NCBI GenBank assembly: GCA_015057615.1
Contig: SVEA01000011.1
Span: 1 to 64,000, forward strand
From: Lachnospiraceae bacterium
GTDB taxonomy: Bacteria > Bacillota > Clostridia > Lachnospirales > Lachnospiraceae
DNA length: 64,000 nt
Reading direction: 5' to 3'
In this document: positions 28,522 to 38,122 of the stretch, piece after piece
Layout of the letters: each line of letters begins with the position of its first letter
Numbering within the stretch: the first letter of the stretch is position 1
Program-made: the position numbers and the translations under genes
Notes under the pieces: model-generated
Seen by the model: the letters and a program-made list of their open reading frames with translations, nothing else
Told to the model about the DNA's origin: nothing
Databases searched by the model: none

Positions 28522-29094
28522 TTAATTCGTATTGGATTCCGGGTATTGGTTTTTAATAATTTTCACCGTAAATAACATGACACAGAAATTCAGAAATCCT
28601 TCCGCCAGCAAGGAGATACCAAGCATTATCATAAGAAGGTTTGAATTACTGAATGGATCAATCATCAAAAGGATACCAAGAGTACCGGCCACAACCGCAA
28701 GAATGGTAATCAGCCACCATTTACGGATTCCAAATTTTTTGGAATCTATTGCAATCTGGACCTTAAAGAGTCCGTCGGCCAGAATGATAATTCCAAGTAC
28801 AAAGTTCACTAGTGTAATCATGTGGGTTGGATGTAGTACCATAATAAGTCCTACGACAACGACCAACAGGCCGAATGCCAAGTCAAATTGAAACGCAAGG
28901 CGAAACAAATCTTTTGACAAATACCCGATTACCTTAAAAATACCGTAGCATATCAGCAAAACGCCGATTAAAATGCAGAGTGCCTTAGCAGAAACTTCGG
29001 GATGTAGGATTAATACTATTCCAAGGATGCAAAGCAGCAAAGACATAATAATGTATCCGGTTTTTGCGGCCTGGATAGGCTTTGTTGGATGCAT
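28522..29094 (-). CDS. HdeD / DUF308 family membrane protein
   Basis: Six short TMs; GVLLICYGIFKVIGYL, ADGLFKVQIAID; start at MHPTKPIQ. Confidence 0.8.
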   Translation of the reverse strand: MHPTKPIQAAKTGYIIMSLLLCILGIVLILHPEVSAKALCILIGVLLICYGIFKVIGYLSKDLFRLAFQFDLAFGLLVVVVGLIMVLHPTHMITLVNFVLGIIILADGLFKVQIAIDSKKFGIRKWWLITILAVVAGTLGILLMIDPFSNSNLLMIMLGISLLAEGFLNFCVMLFTVKIIKNQYPESNTN

Positions 29095-29643
29095 CAAGCT
29101 CACTTCCTTTCTAACTGTAATAAAATTCAGCAATTGCGAAGCTCTCTTGTTTAATGAATTGTGTATACATAGATGAATATTTCTCCGATCCAATGCTACC
29201 CATCTAAGGGATGATATCGGAGCGGTATACACAATAGCTATATAAGGAAGTTTCACAGTTACCTACTATACTAGAGCGGGTAACGATTTGGCAGTCTGTT
29301 TCCCAAACAGTAGGTTCATTCTAGCGGAGTTCCGGAAAAAACGGAATAGACACAAAATGCCTCGTGTCATAAAATTAGGCACGAGGCAGAAAATGACTGA
29401 AAATCAGACATTTGATGGATTTTGTTGAAAAAGTAGACAGAACCGCCGGTTTGCCTATTCCATAATACATCATTTCAGGCTATATTTGCCATAAGGCAGA
29501 TGTTTCCATAATATTATAAAAACACCAGATTCTATTCATATTTCCGGAGTCAGTGTCTGCGCGGCATTCCGCAGACTCCGGGATATGCAAAAAGCCGCGT
29601 AAAGTAATATGGTCGAAATGTATAATATAAAGGAGGATATACT

Positions 29644-31065
29644 ATGCCATTTGAAAATTTTAAAGCAAATGCGACCCGTACAGCTGTCAGTAAGACCATT
29701 GACGGTGTGATCAAATATGTCAATAAAGATCGTCAGGCGCATATGACGAAGTTGATCGACATGTCGGAAAAACTGATCGGGGAGCGTGTTAACCCAGATG
29801 TTTTTGCCGGTGCCAGGAGCTTCGTGAATGACCCAGACTGCAAATGGATGCAGTATACCAATAAACTCTTAGATGAGATTGATCCCAAGGTGATCAAAAT
29901 GCATGCTTTGAATCTCGGTTATCAGGCTGGCTTCTACGGACTTTCCAAAACCCATGAGGTGGCTAAGAAATATGGAGTTAATATTCCCTGGGTGATTCTT
30001 GTGGATCCTACCTCCGCCTGTAACATGCATTGTACTGGCTGCTGGGCTGCGGAGTATGGTCATAAGCTGAACCTGTCCTATGAAGATCTTGACAGCATCA
30101 TTACGCAGGGGGAAGAGCTTGGTATCTACTTCTATCTCTTTACCGGCGGAGAACCGCTCGTACGCCGCGATGACCTGATCCGGCTGGCAGAAAAGCATAA
30201 AAAGTCTGCTTTCCATGCCTTTACAAACGGAACCCTTGTGGATGAGGAGTTCTGCCGTGAAATGAGGCGTATCGGCAACTTCTCGCTTTCCTTAAGTATT
30301 GAAGGCTTTGAAGATGTCAATGATCTGCGCCGTGGAGCCGGCTCCTTTGAAAAAGTAATGCATGCTATGGACCTGCTCCGCGAAAACAAATTGCTGTTCG
30401 GTACATCCATCTGCTATACCTCCAAGAACTATAAGACCGTTACCAGCGATGAATTTCTTGACCTGCTGATTGAAAAAGGCGTCCGCTACAGCTGGTACTT
30501 CCATTACATGCCGGTGGGCAACGAAGCGGCAACAGAGCTGCTCCTCTCTCCGGAACAGCGGGTTTATATGTACCATCGTGTACGTGAGGTACGTGCCGCA
30601 AAGGGTGGAAAACCGATCTTTTTAATTGACTTCCAAAATGACGGCGAATATGTCAGTGGCTGTATTGCGGGAGGTAAATACTACTGTCATATCAATCCGA
30701 ACGGGGATGTTGAACCCTGCGTATTTATCCACTATTCCGGAGCGAATATTCACGATAAAACGCTGCTGGAATGCCTGCAGCAGCCGTTATTTAAAGCCTA
30801 TCAAGACGCACAGCCTTTCAATGATAATCCGCTGCGCCCCTGCCCTATGCTGGAGAACCCGGAATGCCTACAGGAAATTGTTAAAAAATCTGGTGCTGCC
30901 AGCACGGATCTTCAAAGTCCGGAGACAGTGGATCATCTTTGTGGAAAATGCATAGACTATGCAAAAGACTGGGCACCTTCTGCCGACCGGCTGGTTGAAG
31001 AAAATCCGCCGAGAAAAAAGCTTAAAAAAGGACATTCATCCTATTATGGAACCGTTGAAAAATAA
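29644..31065 (+). CDS. Radical SAM protein with SPASM-like C-terminus
   Basis: CNMHCTGCW (CX3CX2C), LFTGGEPLVR, C-terminal Cys clusters CHINPNGDVEPCVF and CGKCIDY. Confidence 0.92.
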   Translation: MPFENFKANATRTAVSKTIDGVIKYVNKDRQAHMTKLIDMSEKLIGERVNPDVFAGARSFVNDPDCKWMQYTNKLLDEIDPKVIKMHALNLGYQAGFYGLSKTHEVAKKYGVNIPWVILVDPTSACNMHCTGCWAAEYGHKLNLSYEDLDSIITQGEELGIYFYLFTGGEPLVRRDDLIRLAEKHKKSAFHAFTNGTLVDEEFCREMRRIGNFSLSLSIEGFEDVNDLRRGAGSFEKVMHAMDLLRENKLLFGTSICYTSKNYKTVTSDEFLDLLIEKGVRYSWYFHYMPVGNEAATELLLSPEQRVYMYHRVREVRAAKGGKPIFLIDFQNDGEYVSGCIAGGKYYCHINPNGDVEPCVFIHYSGANIHDKTLLECLQQPLFKAYQDAQPFNDNPLRPCPMLENPECLQEIVKKSGAASTDLQSPETVDHLCGKCIDYAKDWAPSADRLVEENPPRKKLKKGHSSYYGTVEK

Positions 31066-32077
31066 AAAAGAAGACGGAGGCTCCCGTAAAAAATCCGTTC
31101 CTCCGTGGGTAAAAAGCGTTGTTTTTTATCTCATAATCGTTATATTGCTTGTAATAGCCATATTCTCTCATTGGGATTTTTTCCTGGATGTTATAAAATC
31201 CATCGGAGAAATTCCCTTATGGCTATTTCTATTGGTCTGCCTGAACGGCTGCCTATATCGAATCATAGACGGTGACCAATTATACCGGCTTAGCAGAAGA
31301 TATCAGCCTGATCTGAAATGGGGACAGGGAGTCGCCTGTGCCTTCTGTGGGGCATTCTTTCAGGTAACGACCTTTGGAAATGCTATGGGTATCTCAAAGG
31401 TGTATTATCTTACGCGCCTGGGAATTCCAGCTGCAAACAGTACCGGCATATGTCTTATACAGTACATTGTATATCGGGCTGCCATCTTTCTATACGGGTT
31501 TACGGCATACTTAGCATTTCCGAAACTGCGTGCTGCCCTGGGTCCATACCGGTCCTTCGGTATCCTTGGTATTGTCATATGCCTTCTGACGATCGTTGTG
31601 CTTCTTATCGTTGCCACATCCAATCAGTTGTCAGCCTTGTTGCTGCGCATCGTTCGTCCTATTTGTAAAAAACACCCCAAATGGCTTACCAAACTTGATC
31701 ATGCCAAGGAGCAGATCACACTGCTTCAGACCGAAGCAGCGCTGGTCTTTCGCGACAAGAAATTAACGGTGCAATTAATTCTTGAATGCCTTCTTATGCA
31801 GACGGCCTGGTATATCATACCGTTTCTAGCGATGCGGGGAAAAGGGCCGGATCTTCTTACCTCGATCGCCTTAACGAGCGTAGCACGCATGCTTGCCGGT
31901 TCCGTTCCGTTACCGTCCGGATATGGTTCCCTTGATATCATATTCATTGTTCTGCTCTCCGATATGGTAGAAACAGCCATAGCTGCTTCCACCATGGTAT
32001 TGTTCCGATTCGCCACAACCTTCGTTCCGTTCTTTATCGGAGCCGTTATCGTATTCGTATGGAGAAAGAAAAAGTAG
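31046..32077 (+). CDS. Lysylphosphatidylglycerol synthase TM region / UPF0104 flippase-like membrane protein
   Basis: Multi-TM, FCGAFFQVTTFGNAMGISKVYYL, GSVPLPSGYGSLDIIF; ATG overlaps upstream stop by 20 bp. Confidence 0.85.
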   Translation: MEPLKNKKEDGGSRKKSVPPWVKSVVFYLIIVILLVIAIFSHWDFFLDVIKSIGEIPLWLFLLVCLNGCLYRIIDGDQLYRLSRRYQPDLKWGQGVACAFCGAFFQVTTFGNAMGISKVYYLTRLGIPAANSTGICLIQYIVYRAAIFLYGFTAYLAFPKLRAALGPYRSFGILGIVICLLTIVVLLIVATSNQLSALLLRIVRPICKKHPKWLTKLDHAKEQITLLQTEAALVFRDKKLTVQLILECLLMQTAWYIIPFLAMRGKGPDLLTSIALTSVARMLAGSVPLPSGYGSLDIIFIVLLSDMVETAIAASTMVLFRFATTFVPFFIGAVIVFVWRKKK

Positions 32078-32091
32078 CAAAAAACTACAGC

Positions 32092-32150
32092 AGAAAAAGT
32101 GGCTGTTTCATTTTCATCTGCAAATACACTCTGAAACAGCCACTTTTTCT
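32092..32150. terminator. Bidirectional intrinsic terminator
   Basis: agaaaaagtggctgtttca...tgaaacagccactttttct. Confidence 0.9.
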
Positions 32151-32183
32151 ATTTTTCCTTTGCCGATGCGAAAATAACCATCC

Positions 32184-32741
32184 TTACTTCTCTGCGCTTC
32201 TTTGAATGGCAATCTGGGTTGTACCCTCAAAAAGCTCACAGAGGCGCCGCACCTGATTCCTTATATCATACCGCATACCATCCGACATCCAGTCCAGGAT
32301 ATATCCAACCAGTTCGCATTTAAAGAACTTGATTATGATTTCAATGTCCTCTTCCTTGGCTGGAATCTCCACAAAAGTACTCTCTATGTATTTGGTCACC
32401 ACATATTGAGAAACCTTATCCAGATATCTTTCGTAGGATTCACGATTGGCAGAACTATAGATGTGCATAACCGCTTTCTTATTCTCTAAAGCGAACTCGA
32501 TCGCTACACACAGGCAATCCTCCAGGGAATTGATGTCTCCGTACTTATCTATGATTTTATCGGCTTCTTCCATCATGATTTCTTCCACCAGAGAGGACAT
32601 ATCTTCGAAATGGTAATAAAAGGAGTTCCGGTTGATCCCGCAATCTTCTACGATATCCTTTACGGTAATTCGATTCAGAGGACGTTCATTAAGCAATTTA
32701 AGAAACGATTCTATGATAGCTTTTTTTGTAAAAGAAGCCAT
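32184..32741 (-). CDS. TetR family transcriptional regulator
   Basis: TKKAIIESFLKLLNERPLNRITVKDIVEDCGINRNSFYYHF. Confidence 0.93.
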   Translation of the reverse strand: MASFTKKAIIESFLKLLNERPLNRITVKDIVEDCGINRNSFYYHFEDMSSLVEEIMMEEADKIIDKYGDINSLEDCLCVAIEFALENKKAVMHIYSSANRESYERYLDKVSQYVVTKYIESTFVEIPAKEEDIEIIIKFFKCELVGYILDWMSDGMRYDIRNQVRRLCELFEGTTQIAIQRSAEK

Positions 32742-32968
32742 ATCTTTTCTCTCCTTTTCCTCTTGTAATATCCATTCGTCATCCAGCAGAGCAGCCGACC
32801 CTTCTCTGCCCCACATTGCTGCAAATTATATACCCCTTACATAAAACGATAACCACTAACTGCCTTCCGAGGTAAATTCGGCGTTTCTATGCATCCCTTA
32901 CTTATAACCTATTCTATTAACACACATTCCAAAAAAATGCAAGTATTATTACAACAAAATGCAGTCTT

Positions 32969-33577
32969 TTACGCTAATACTTTGCCTTCTTCCAGAATTC
33001 TCATCTTGGCATCCTTGATTTCAATCACCGTAACCGCACAATTCTTTTGAAATGTTCCAGACCAGAAATCCTTCTTCTCCAGCTTCTTTACATAGGTCAG
33101 AATCGCTTTGTTCATCGCCCCATGGGCAACGATCAATACCCTTTCACAGGACTTTTCCAGAGGAAAGATCTTATTTTCCAGAAAATCAGCCGCCCTTTTG
33201 CATAAGTGTTCGATTGTTTCTCCTCCCTGCGGCGGGGCATATTCCTCCGGATGCTTAAAAAATTTATAGATGGGACTTTCCGTATTACACATCTCTTCCT
33301 TATAAAGGGAGCCTTCCATTATACCAAAACCGATTTCCTTCAGCTCCTCCTGTTTCTCGATCGCTATATTTCTCTTTCCACGAATGAGCTGTGCTGTCTC
33401 ATAAGCCCGCACCAAAGGACTGGAAAATATCCGGTCAAAATGCACGTTTTCCAATGCTTTCCCGGTTGTCGCCGCTAACGACCTTCCATTTTCATTTAAA
33501 GGGATATCGGAATATCCTTGAATTTTACCCGCCTTGTTCCAAACGGTTTCCCCGTGTCTTATGATATATAATTCCAT
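32969..33577 (-). CDS. Histidine phosphatase (phosphoglycerate mutase) family protein
   Basis: LYIIRHGETVWNKAGKIQGYSDIPLN, VAHGAMNKAI. Confidence 0.93.
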   Translation of the reverse strand: MELYIIRHGETVWNKAGKIQGYSDIPLNENGRSLAATTGKALENVHFDRIFSSPLVRAYETAQLIRGKRNIAIEKQEELKEIGFGIMEGSLYKEEMCNTESPIYKFFKHPEEYAPPQGGETIEHLCKRAADFLENKIFPLEKSCERVLIVAHGAMNKAILTYVKKLEKKDFWSGTFQKNCAVTVIEIKDAKMRILEEGKVLA

Positions 33578-33631
33578 CTTTTATCTCCAATCTATGTCCT
33601 ATTATGCATCCTATTATGCAGCCGCCTGCTT

Positions 33632-33746
33632 TTGTTATCGTATAGGAAATTGCGCCCTATACGATAACAAAACGCTCCGCTAAGGATGCACACTCACGCG
33701 TAAGGTATTTATCTGCCTGCGGCAGAACGCGCTTGGCGCTGCCCTG
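33632..33746 (-). repeat. Family D structured intergenic repeat, copy D2
   Basis: Reverse complement gcgcgttctgccgcaggcagataaataccttacgcg...gcatcc ttagc ggagcgttttgttatcgtatagg...cctatacgataa. Confidence 0.8.
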
Positions 33747-33773
33747 CCAGGATTTTCTTACCGCTATTATACA

Positions 33774-34409
33774 CTAGGAAGTATGCCAGTTGGCAAGCCT
33801 TTTTTCCAATTTTCCAAGAACAAGGTCGGAAATAACCGCCATCAGAGCGGTTGGCAGAGCACCTGCCCAGATGATAGCAGACCCGTCGATTACATTAATT
33901 CCTCGTGAGATAATGTCGCCCAGCCCGCCGGCACCGATAAATGTTCCGATCGCCGTGATGCCGATCGCAATAACAATTGCATTCCGAATGCCTGCCATAA
34001 TCACCGACAAGGACAGCGGGACTTCAACCTTAAGCCTTATCTGGCCACGCGTCATTCCCACACCCTTCGCTACATCCAGCAGATTTTTGTCAACATTGCT
34101 GACTGCCGTATACGTATTTTTCAGAATAGGCAGCATCGAATAAAGAAATACCGTCATGATCACCGTTCCCGTTCCAAGACCCATACCGACCATCAGAAGC
34201 GACAGCATAGCAAGCGATGGAATCGTTTGAATAATATTCGCCAGTGAAATGACCCATCCTGCCAAACGGCTATGTCTGGCAATTAAGAAGCCTATAGGTA
34301 TTGCAACGATCGCTGCAAATAAAACGCCATACACCGAAATCAAGAAATGGGTCCGGAACTGATCCAGTACGTAGCCCCCATTCATCTGATAATATTTTAG
34401 TAAAGCCAT
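33774..34409 (-). CDS. Osmoprotectant ABC transporter permease (OpuCB/CD type)
   Basis: IIQTIPSLAMLSLLMVGMGLGTGTVIM, TAIGTFIGAGGLGDII. Confidence 0.93.
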   Translation of the reverse strand: MALLKYYQMNGGYVLDQFRTHFLISVYGVLFAAIVAIPIGFLIARHSRLAGWVISLANIIQTIPSLAMLSLLMVGMGLGTGTVIMTVFLYSMLPILKNTYTAVSNVDKNLLDVAKGVGMTRGQIRLKVEVPLSLSVIMAGIRNAIVIAIGITAIGTFIGAGGLGDIISRGINVIDGSAIIWAGALPTALMAVISDLVLGKLEKRLANWHTS

Positions 34410-35434
34410 TATCTGCCCTCCTTATCCTTATTAAGCGGAAGAATATCCCGCACCACATCCTTATAAAGCTCACGTTCTGCGAGCGGTATGGTATCCTTTT
34501 CCTCAAAATAATTATTTTCCTCAAGAAACTGTCCAGCGGCAACTCTTGGTTCCACCTGCTCCTCATCCGAGATTCGATTCAGCTTCTGCATAGCTTCGGA
34601 ATCAATTGCTCCTTCCAACTTTAAAAGTATGGTTTCAATCTCCGGATATTTTCGCAGGAGCTCCTTTGTCACAACGGGACTTGCATCATAGGGCGGGAAA
34701 AGATGCATATCGTCCTCCAGAATAACAAGATCATACGCATTGATACGACCGTCCGTTGAATATCCCAGAACCACATCCATTTCGCCTGCCTGGACTGCAT
34801 CGTAGACCAGACCGATCTCCATGGAGTTCATCTTGTCGAGCGAAAAACCATACAGCTGCTGAAAGCCCTCATAGCCATCCCCTTTTCGTTCGATCCAGGC
34901 GGTGTCGACTCCGACTTTTAACGTGTCAGCGTAGGCTTTCAGATCACTAACTTTATGAATCCCTTTCTCCTCTGCCAATTGCCGGGTAACCATAAATGCA
35001 TAGGTATTTTCAAAACCGTAGGACGGAAACCAGACCATGTTATATTTGCTGCTATAGCCATTAACGACTTCCTCCATTGCCTTGTCCGGATCGGCAGTCG
35101 GTTCCAATGCCAGCTCGCCAGTCAGGGAAGTACCGGTATACATCGCACCGGAGATATTGGCATCCTTCCCATTCAGCGCCTGCAGGATCAGCAGGGTGGA
35201 TCCCAAATTGTTAATCAGCGTTATATCGGTATCAGACATATAATGCTCACACATCTGACTTACGATTTCTGCAAGTATCTGACGCTCCGTTGTATTGCCT
35301 CCCGCGATAACAATGCCATTGCTCGCCACACTTTTCCCCAGACCGGGAAGCGAACATCCAAGCAGGGTCAATACCACAAGAAGGAGCAGCCCGATAATCC
35401 TGCCTGTTTTTTTAGTTCTTATTTTTCTACACAT
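34409..35434 (-). CDS. Osmoprotectant ABC transporter substrate-binding lipoprotein (OpuCC type)
   Basis: LTLLGCSL lipobox, GGNTTERQILAEIVSQM, overlaps neighbours. Confidence 0.92.
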   Translation of the reverse strand: MCRKIRTKKTGRIIGLLLLVVLTLLGCSLPGLGKSVASNGIVIAGGNTTERQILAEIVSQMCEHYMSDTDITLINNLGSTLLILQALNGKDANISGAMYTGTSLTGELALEPTADPDKAMEEVVNGYSSKYNMVWFPSYGFENTYAFMVTRQLAEEKGIHKVSDLKAYADTLKVGVDTAWIERKGDGYEGFQQLYGFSLDKMNSMEIGLVYDAVQAGEMDVVLGYSTDGRINAYDLVILEDDMHLFPPYDASPVVTKELLRKYPEIETILLKLEGAIDSEAMQKLNRISDEEQVEPRVAAGQFLEENNYFEEKDTIPLAERELYKDVVRDILPLNKDKEGR

Positions 35435-36092
35435 TTGCCCTTTCCTTTCCTGCCTGATCCCTCATCTCACTGCTTGTCTTCGGAGTGAATCTGTGTTCGA
35501 GTACACCAAGCGCACCATCGAGTAGTAATGCCATCAGCGTAACCGGTACGGTTCCAGCGATAATCGCATAGAAGTTAAAATTATTTAATCCCATGAAGAT
35601 AAAATCCCCCAGACCGCCTCCGCCAATGTAAGAGGCGAGGGTTGCCCATGCCACCATATAGACGGAGGATAAGCGGACTCCCGACATGATGACTGGGAAG
35701 GCAAGCGGAATCTGCACACGGACAATGATTTGACCGGGTGTCATTCCCATGCCCTTTGATGCATCAATGACATTTCTATCAACCGAATTCATCCCAAGAT
35801 ACGTATTCCGTATAATCGGGAGTAAGGAATATATGATCAAGGCTATCGTAGCCGGTAATTTTCCAACACCAAAGATAGGTACCATGATTGCCAATAATGC
35901 CAAGGATGGTACGGTCTGTAAAATCGAACAAAAAGCCAAAACTGCCTGTGACAATTTTTGGCACCTTGTCAGCAGGATTCCTGCCGGCACGGCAATTGCC
36001 GTACCAATTCCCAATGCCAGAATCGATATAAGGAAATGCTCTCCGATTTTTTCCGCAAGTACGGTACTGTTTTGTAATATATAATTCAGCAT
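35427..36092 (-). CDS. Osmoprotectant ABC transporter permease (OpuCB/CD type)
   Basis: ILQTVPSLALLAIMVPIFGVGKLPA, ASYIGGGGLGDFI. Confidence 0.93.
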   Translation of the reverse strand: MLNYILQNSTVLAEKIGEHFLISILALGIGTAIAVPAGILLTRCQKLSQAVLAFCSILQTVPSLALLAIMVPIFGVGKLPATIALIIYSLLPIIRNTYLGMNSVDRNVIDASKGMGMTPGQIIVRVQIPLAFPVIMSGVRLSSVYMVAWATLASYIGGGGLGDFIFMGLNNFNFYAIIAGTVPVTLMALLLDGALGVLEHRFTPKTSSEMRDQAGKERANV

Positions 36093-36101
36093 ATGCCCCT
36101 C

Positions 36102-37274
36102 CTAAACTGTCATTTTTTCCGGCTTGATCTGCGCAATATCATCGTCACCCTCCGGTTGGTAATCGCTCCAATAGCTTTCGTATATTCTATCAACTGCTGC
36201 GGCACGGGTCACAAGTCCGACCAATACCCGATCCTCATTAACCACCGGAATATTCCGATACCCAAGGTCATTGATATAGTAAATGGCATCCCGAATCTTT
36301 GTATTATTGAAAATATAAGTCGTTTTCTTTATGTGATTGCCGATAAGGTCATTCCCCATACGGCTTCGGTCAAGATCAAAAATGCCGACATGACCCATCA
36401 GATGCTTTTGTTCATCGACTACAAACAGCATATCGACACGATTCTTTTTCATAATATGAATCGCTTCGCTTACCTTTATATTTGGCAAGGTACAGATCGG
36501 ATTGGGTACCATCATTTTCTCAACCGTCTCATAGTCAAACTGAGCATGATTTAAGCGTTCTTCCCCAAGCATGTTCCGTACGAAATCATTCGCCGGGTTC
36601 GCTAAGATTTGATCCGGTGTGTCAAATTGAACAACCTGCCCCTGGTTCATGACAACCATCCGATCCGATAATTTTAATGCTTCGTCCATATCATGCGTTA
36701 CAAATATAATGGTCTTTCCCATTTCGCGCTGCAAGCGTTTAACCAGCTGCTGAAGAGTATCCCGGGTAATCGGATCCAAGGCGCCGAAAGGCTCATCCAT
36801 AAGGATGATCTCCTGATCTGCCGCGAGGGCACGTATTACACCGATCCTCTGCTGCTGTCCACCGGAAAGTTCGGACGGATAATAGTCAAGATAACTTTCC
36901 GGCAGATCCACCTTCCGCAGCAATTCCCGTGCAACCTGATTCATCTTATCTTCCGGCCATTTTAGCAGCTTTGGTACCATGATGATATTTTCATAAATGG
37001 TCATATGAGGCATTAAGCCAATCTGCTGAATGACATATCCGATACGTCTTCGCAGATTGATCTCATTGATCTTACTAATGTCCCTGCCATCAATTTCAAT
37101 CGTTCCTGAGCTAGGAATGTTCATGCGGTTAATCATCCGCATACAGGTCGTCTTACCGCTGCCGGAGGTTCCGACAAAGCATATAAACTCGCCTGTTTCA
37201 AACTTAAGGTTAACATCCTTTACCGCAACCTTATTCCCAGAATAAATTTTTGATACATTCTTAAATTCTATCAT
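36102..37274 (-). CDS. opuCA: Osmoprotectant ABC transporter ATP-binding protein with CBS domains
   Basis: GTSGSGKTTCMRMINRM, LSGGQQQRIGVIRALA, tandem CBS; start MIEFKNVSK. Confidence 0.93.
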   Translation of the reverse strand: MIEFKNVSKIYSGNKVAVKDVNLKFETGEFICFVGTSGSGKTTCMRMINRMNIPSSGTIEIDGRDISKINEINLRRRIGYVIQQIGLMPHMTIYENIIMVPKLLKWPEDKMNQVARELLRKVDLPESYLDYYPSELSGGQQQRIGVIRALAADQEIILMDEPFGALDPITRDTLQQLVKRLQREMGKTIIFVTHDMDEALKLSDRMVVMNQGQVVQFDTPDQILANPANDFVRNMLGEERLNHAQFDYETVEKMMVPNPICTLPNIKVSEAIHIMKKNRVDMLFVVDEQKHLMGHVGIFDLDRSRMGNDLIGNHIKKTTYIFNNTKIRDAIYYINDLGYRNIPVVNEDRVLVGLVTRAAAVDRIYESYWSDYQPEGDDDIAQIKPEKMTV

Positions 37275-37523
37275 ATAAATTAAACCTCTTTCCTGCGCAT
37301 CTTTCCACGCATTTTGAGCCCGTGCCTGCATGGTATTCACAAACTCACTTAAAAAAATCATATTCTTGTAGAATCTTATCCTACATCAATATCATCCCCC
37401 TATTACTCGAAACAAAATCTGTCCCATGGAATTTTTAGATAGAAAAGCGCCGCAAATCTAAAGTAACCATATAACTAATTTATAAGCTGTTACTTTACAA
37501 AAAATTCCACCTAATTATATTTA

Positions 37524-37672
37524 GTAGCAAAGAGTTTGCCTTGGCAAACTCTCACGCTGAGCGTGCTCTGCCGCAGGCAGATAAATACCTTATGCGCGAG
37601 TGCGTCATCTCCATGCGAACTATGTTCGCATGGAGGTTTTTTCATTGAATAGGACGAGCCTTCCTATTCAAT
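37524..37672 (+). repeat. Family D structured intergenic repeat, copy D3
   Basis: gagtttgccttggcaaactc...ccgcaggcagataaatacctta...ccatgcgaactatgttcgcatggaggtttttt attgaatagg...cctattcaat. Confidence 0.85.
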
Positions 37673-37933
37673 AAAAATAGAGAAGCGCTCTACTTCTCTA
37701 ACGGAATGCTTTCTTATGTGTGTTCACTTGCACTTATTGTATCACAATTTACAGAGTTTGTAAAATGCAGCTGACACAGCCTATGTTTTCTAGCTTTTGG
37801 GCCTTTTTGGCGCCCTGAATCACATTATCTATTTACATATCCTTAGAGCATAGTATAATAGTTAGATATATACCTGAAAATCCGACAGGTAATTTCAATT
37901 TTCTATTTTATATTACTTTTATAAACGATACGA

Positions 37934-38082
37934 GTGCTAAAAGTCTTCCTGGCAAATCGTCTTCATCAATTTGCACAAAGCAAGGAAAAACTCAAGTAAT
38001 AGGAAGTAATATTTTGTTGAGCAACTGTTTGAAGTCGTTGGCACTTAGACCACGAAGTTGGCTTATAAATTGGCTTTTGACT
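37934..38082 (+). repeat. Family A internally deleted copy A6
   Basis: aaatcgtcttcatcaatttgcacaaagcaagg...caactgtttgaagtcgttggcacttagaccacg joined to ttggcttataaattggcttttgac. Confidence 0.8.
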
Positions 38083-38122
38083 CTCAAACCATAAATTTAT
38101 CATTAAATTAAGGAGTTTTATC

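Noticed and set aside
29363-29600. Hairpins cctcgtg...cacgagg and tctgcgcggcattccgcaga between HdeD and radical SAM genes
   Set aside because: Single-copy in the window and compatible with ordinary terminator/promoter structure; no further support.
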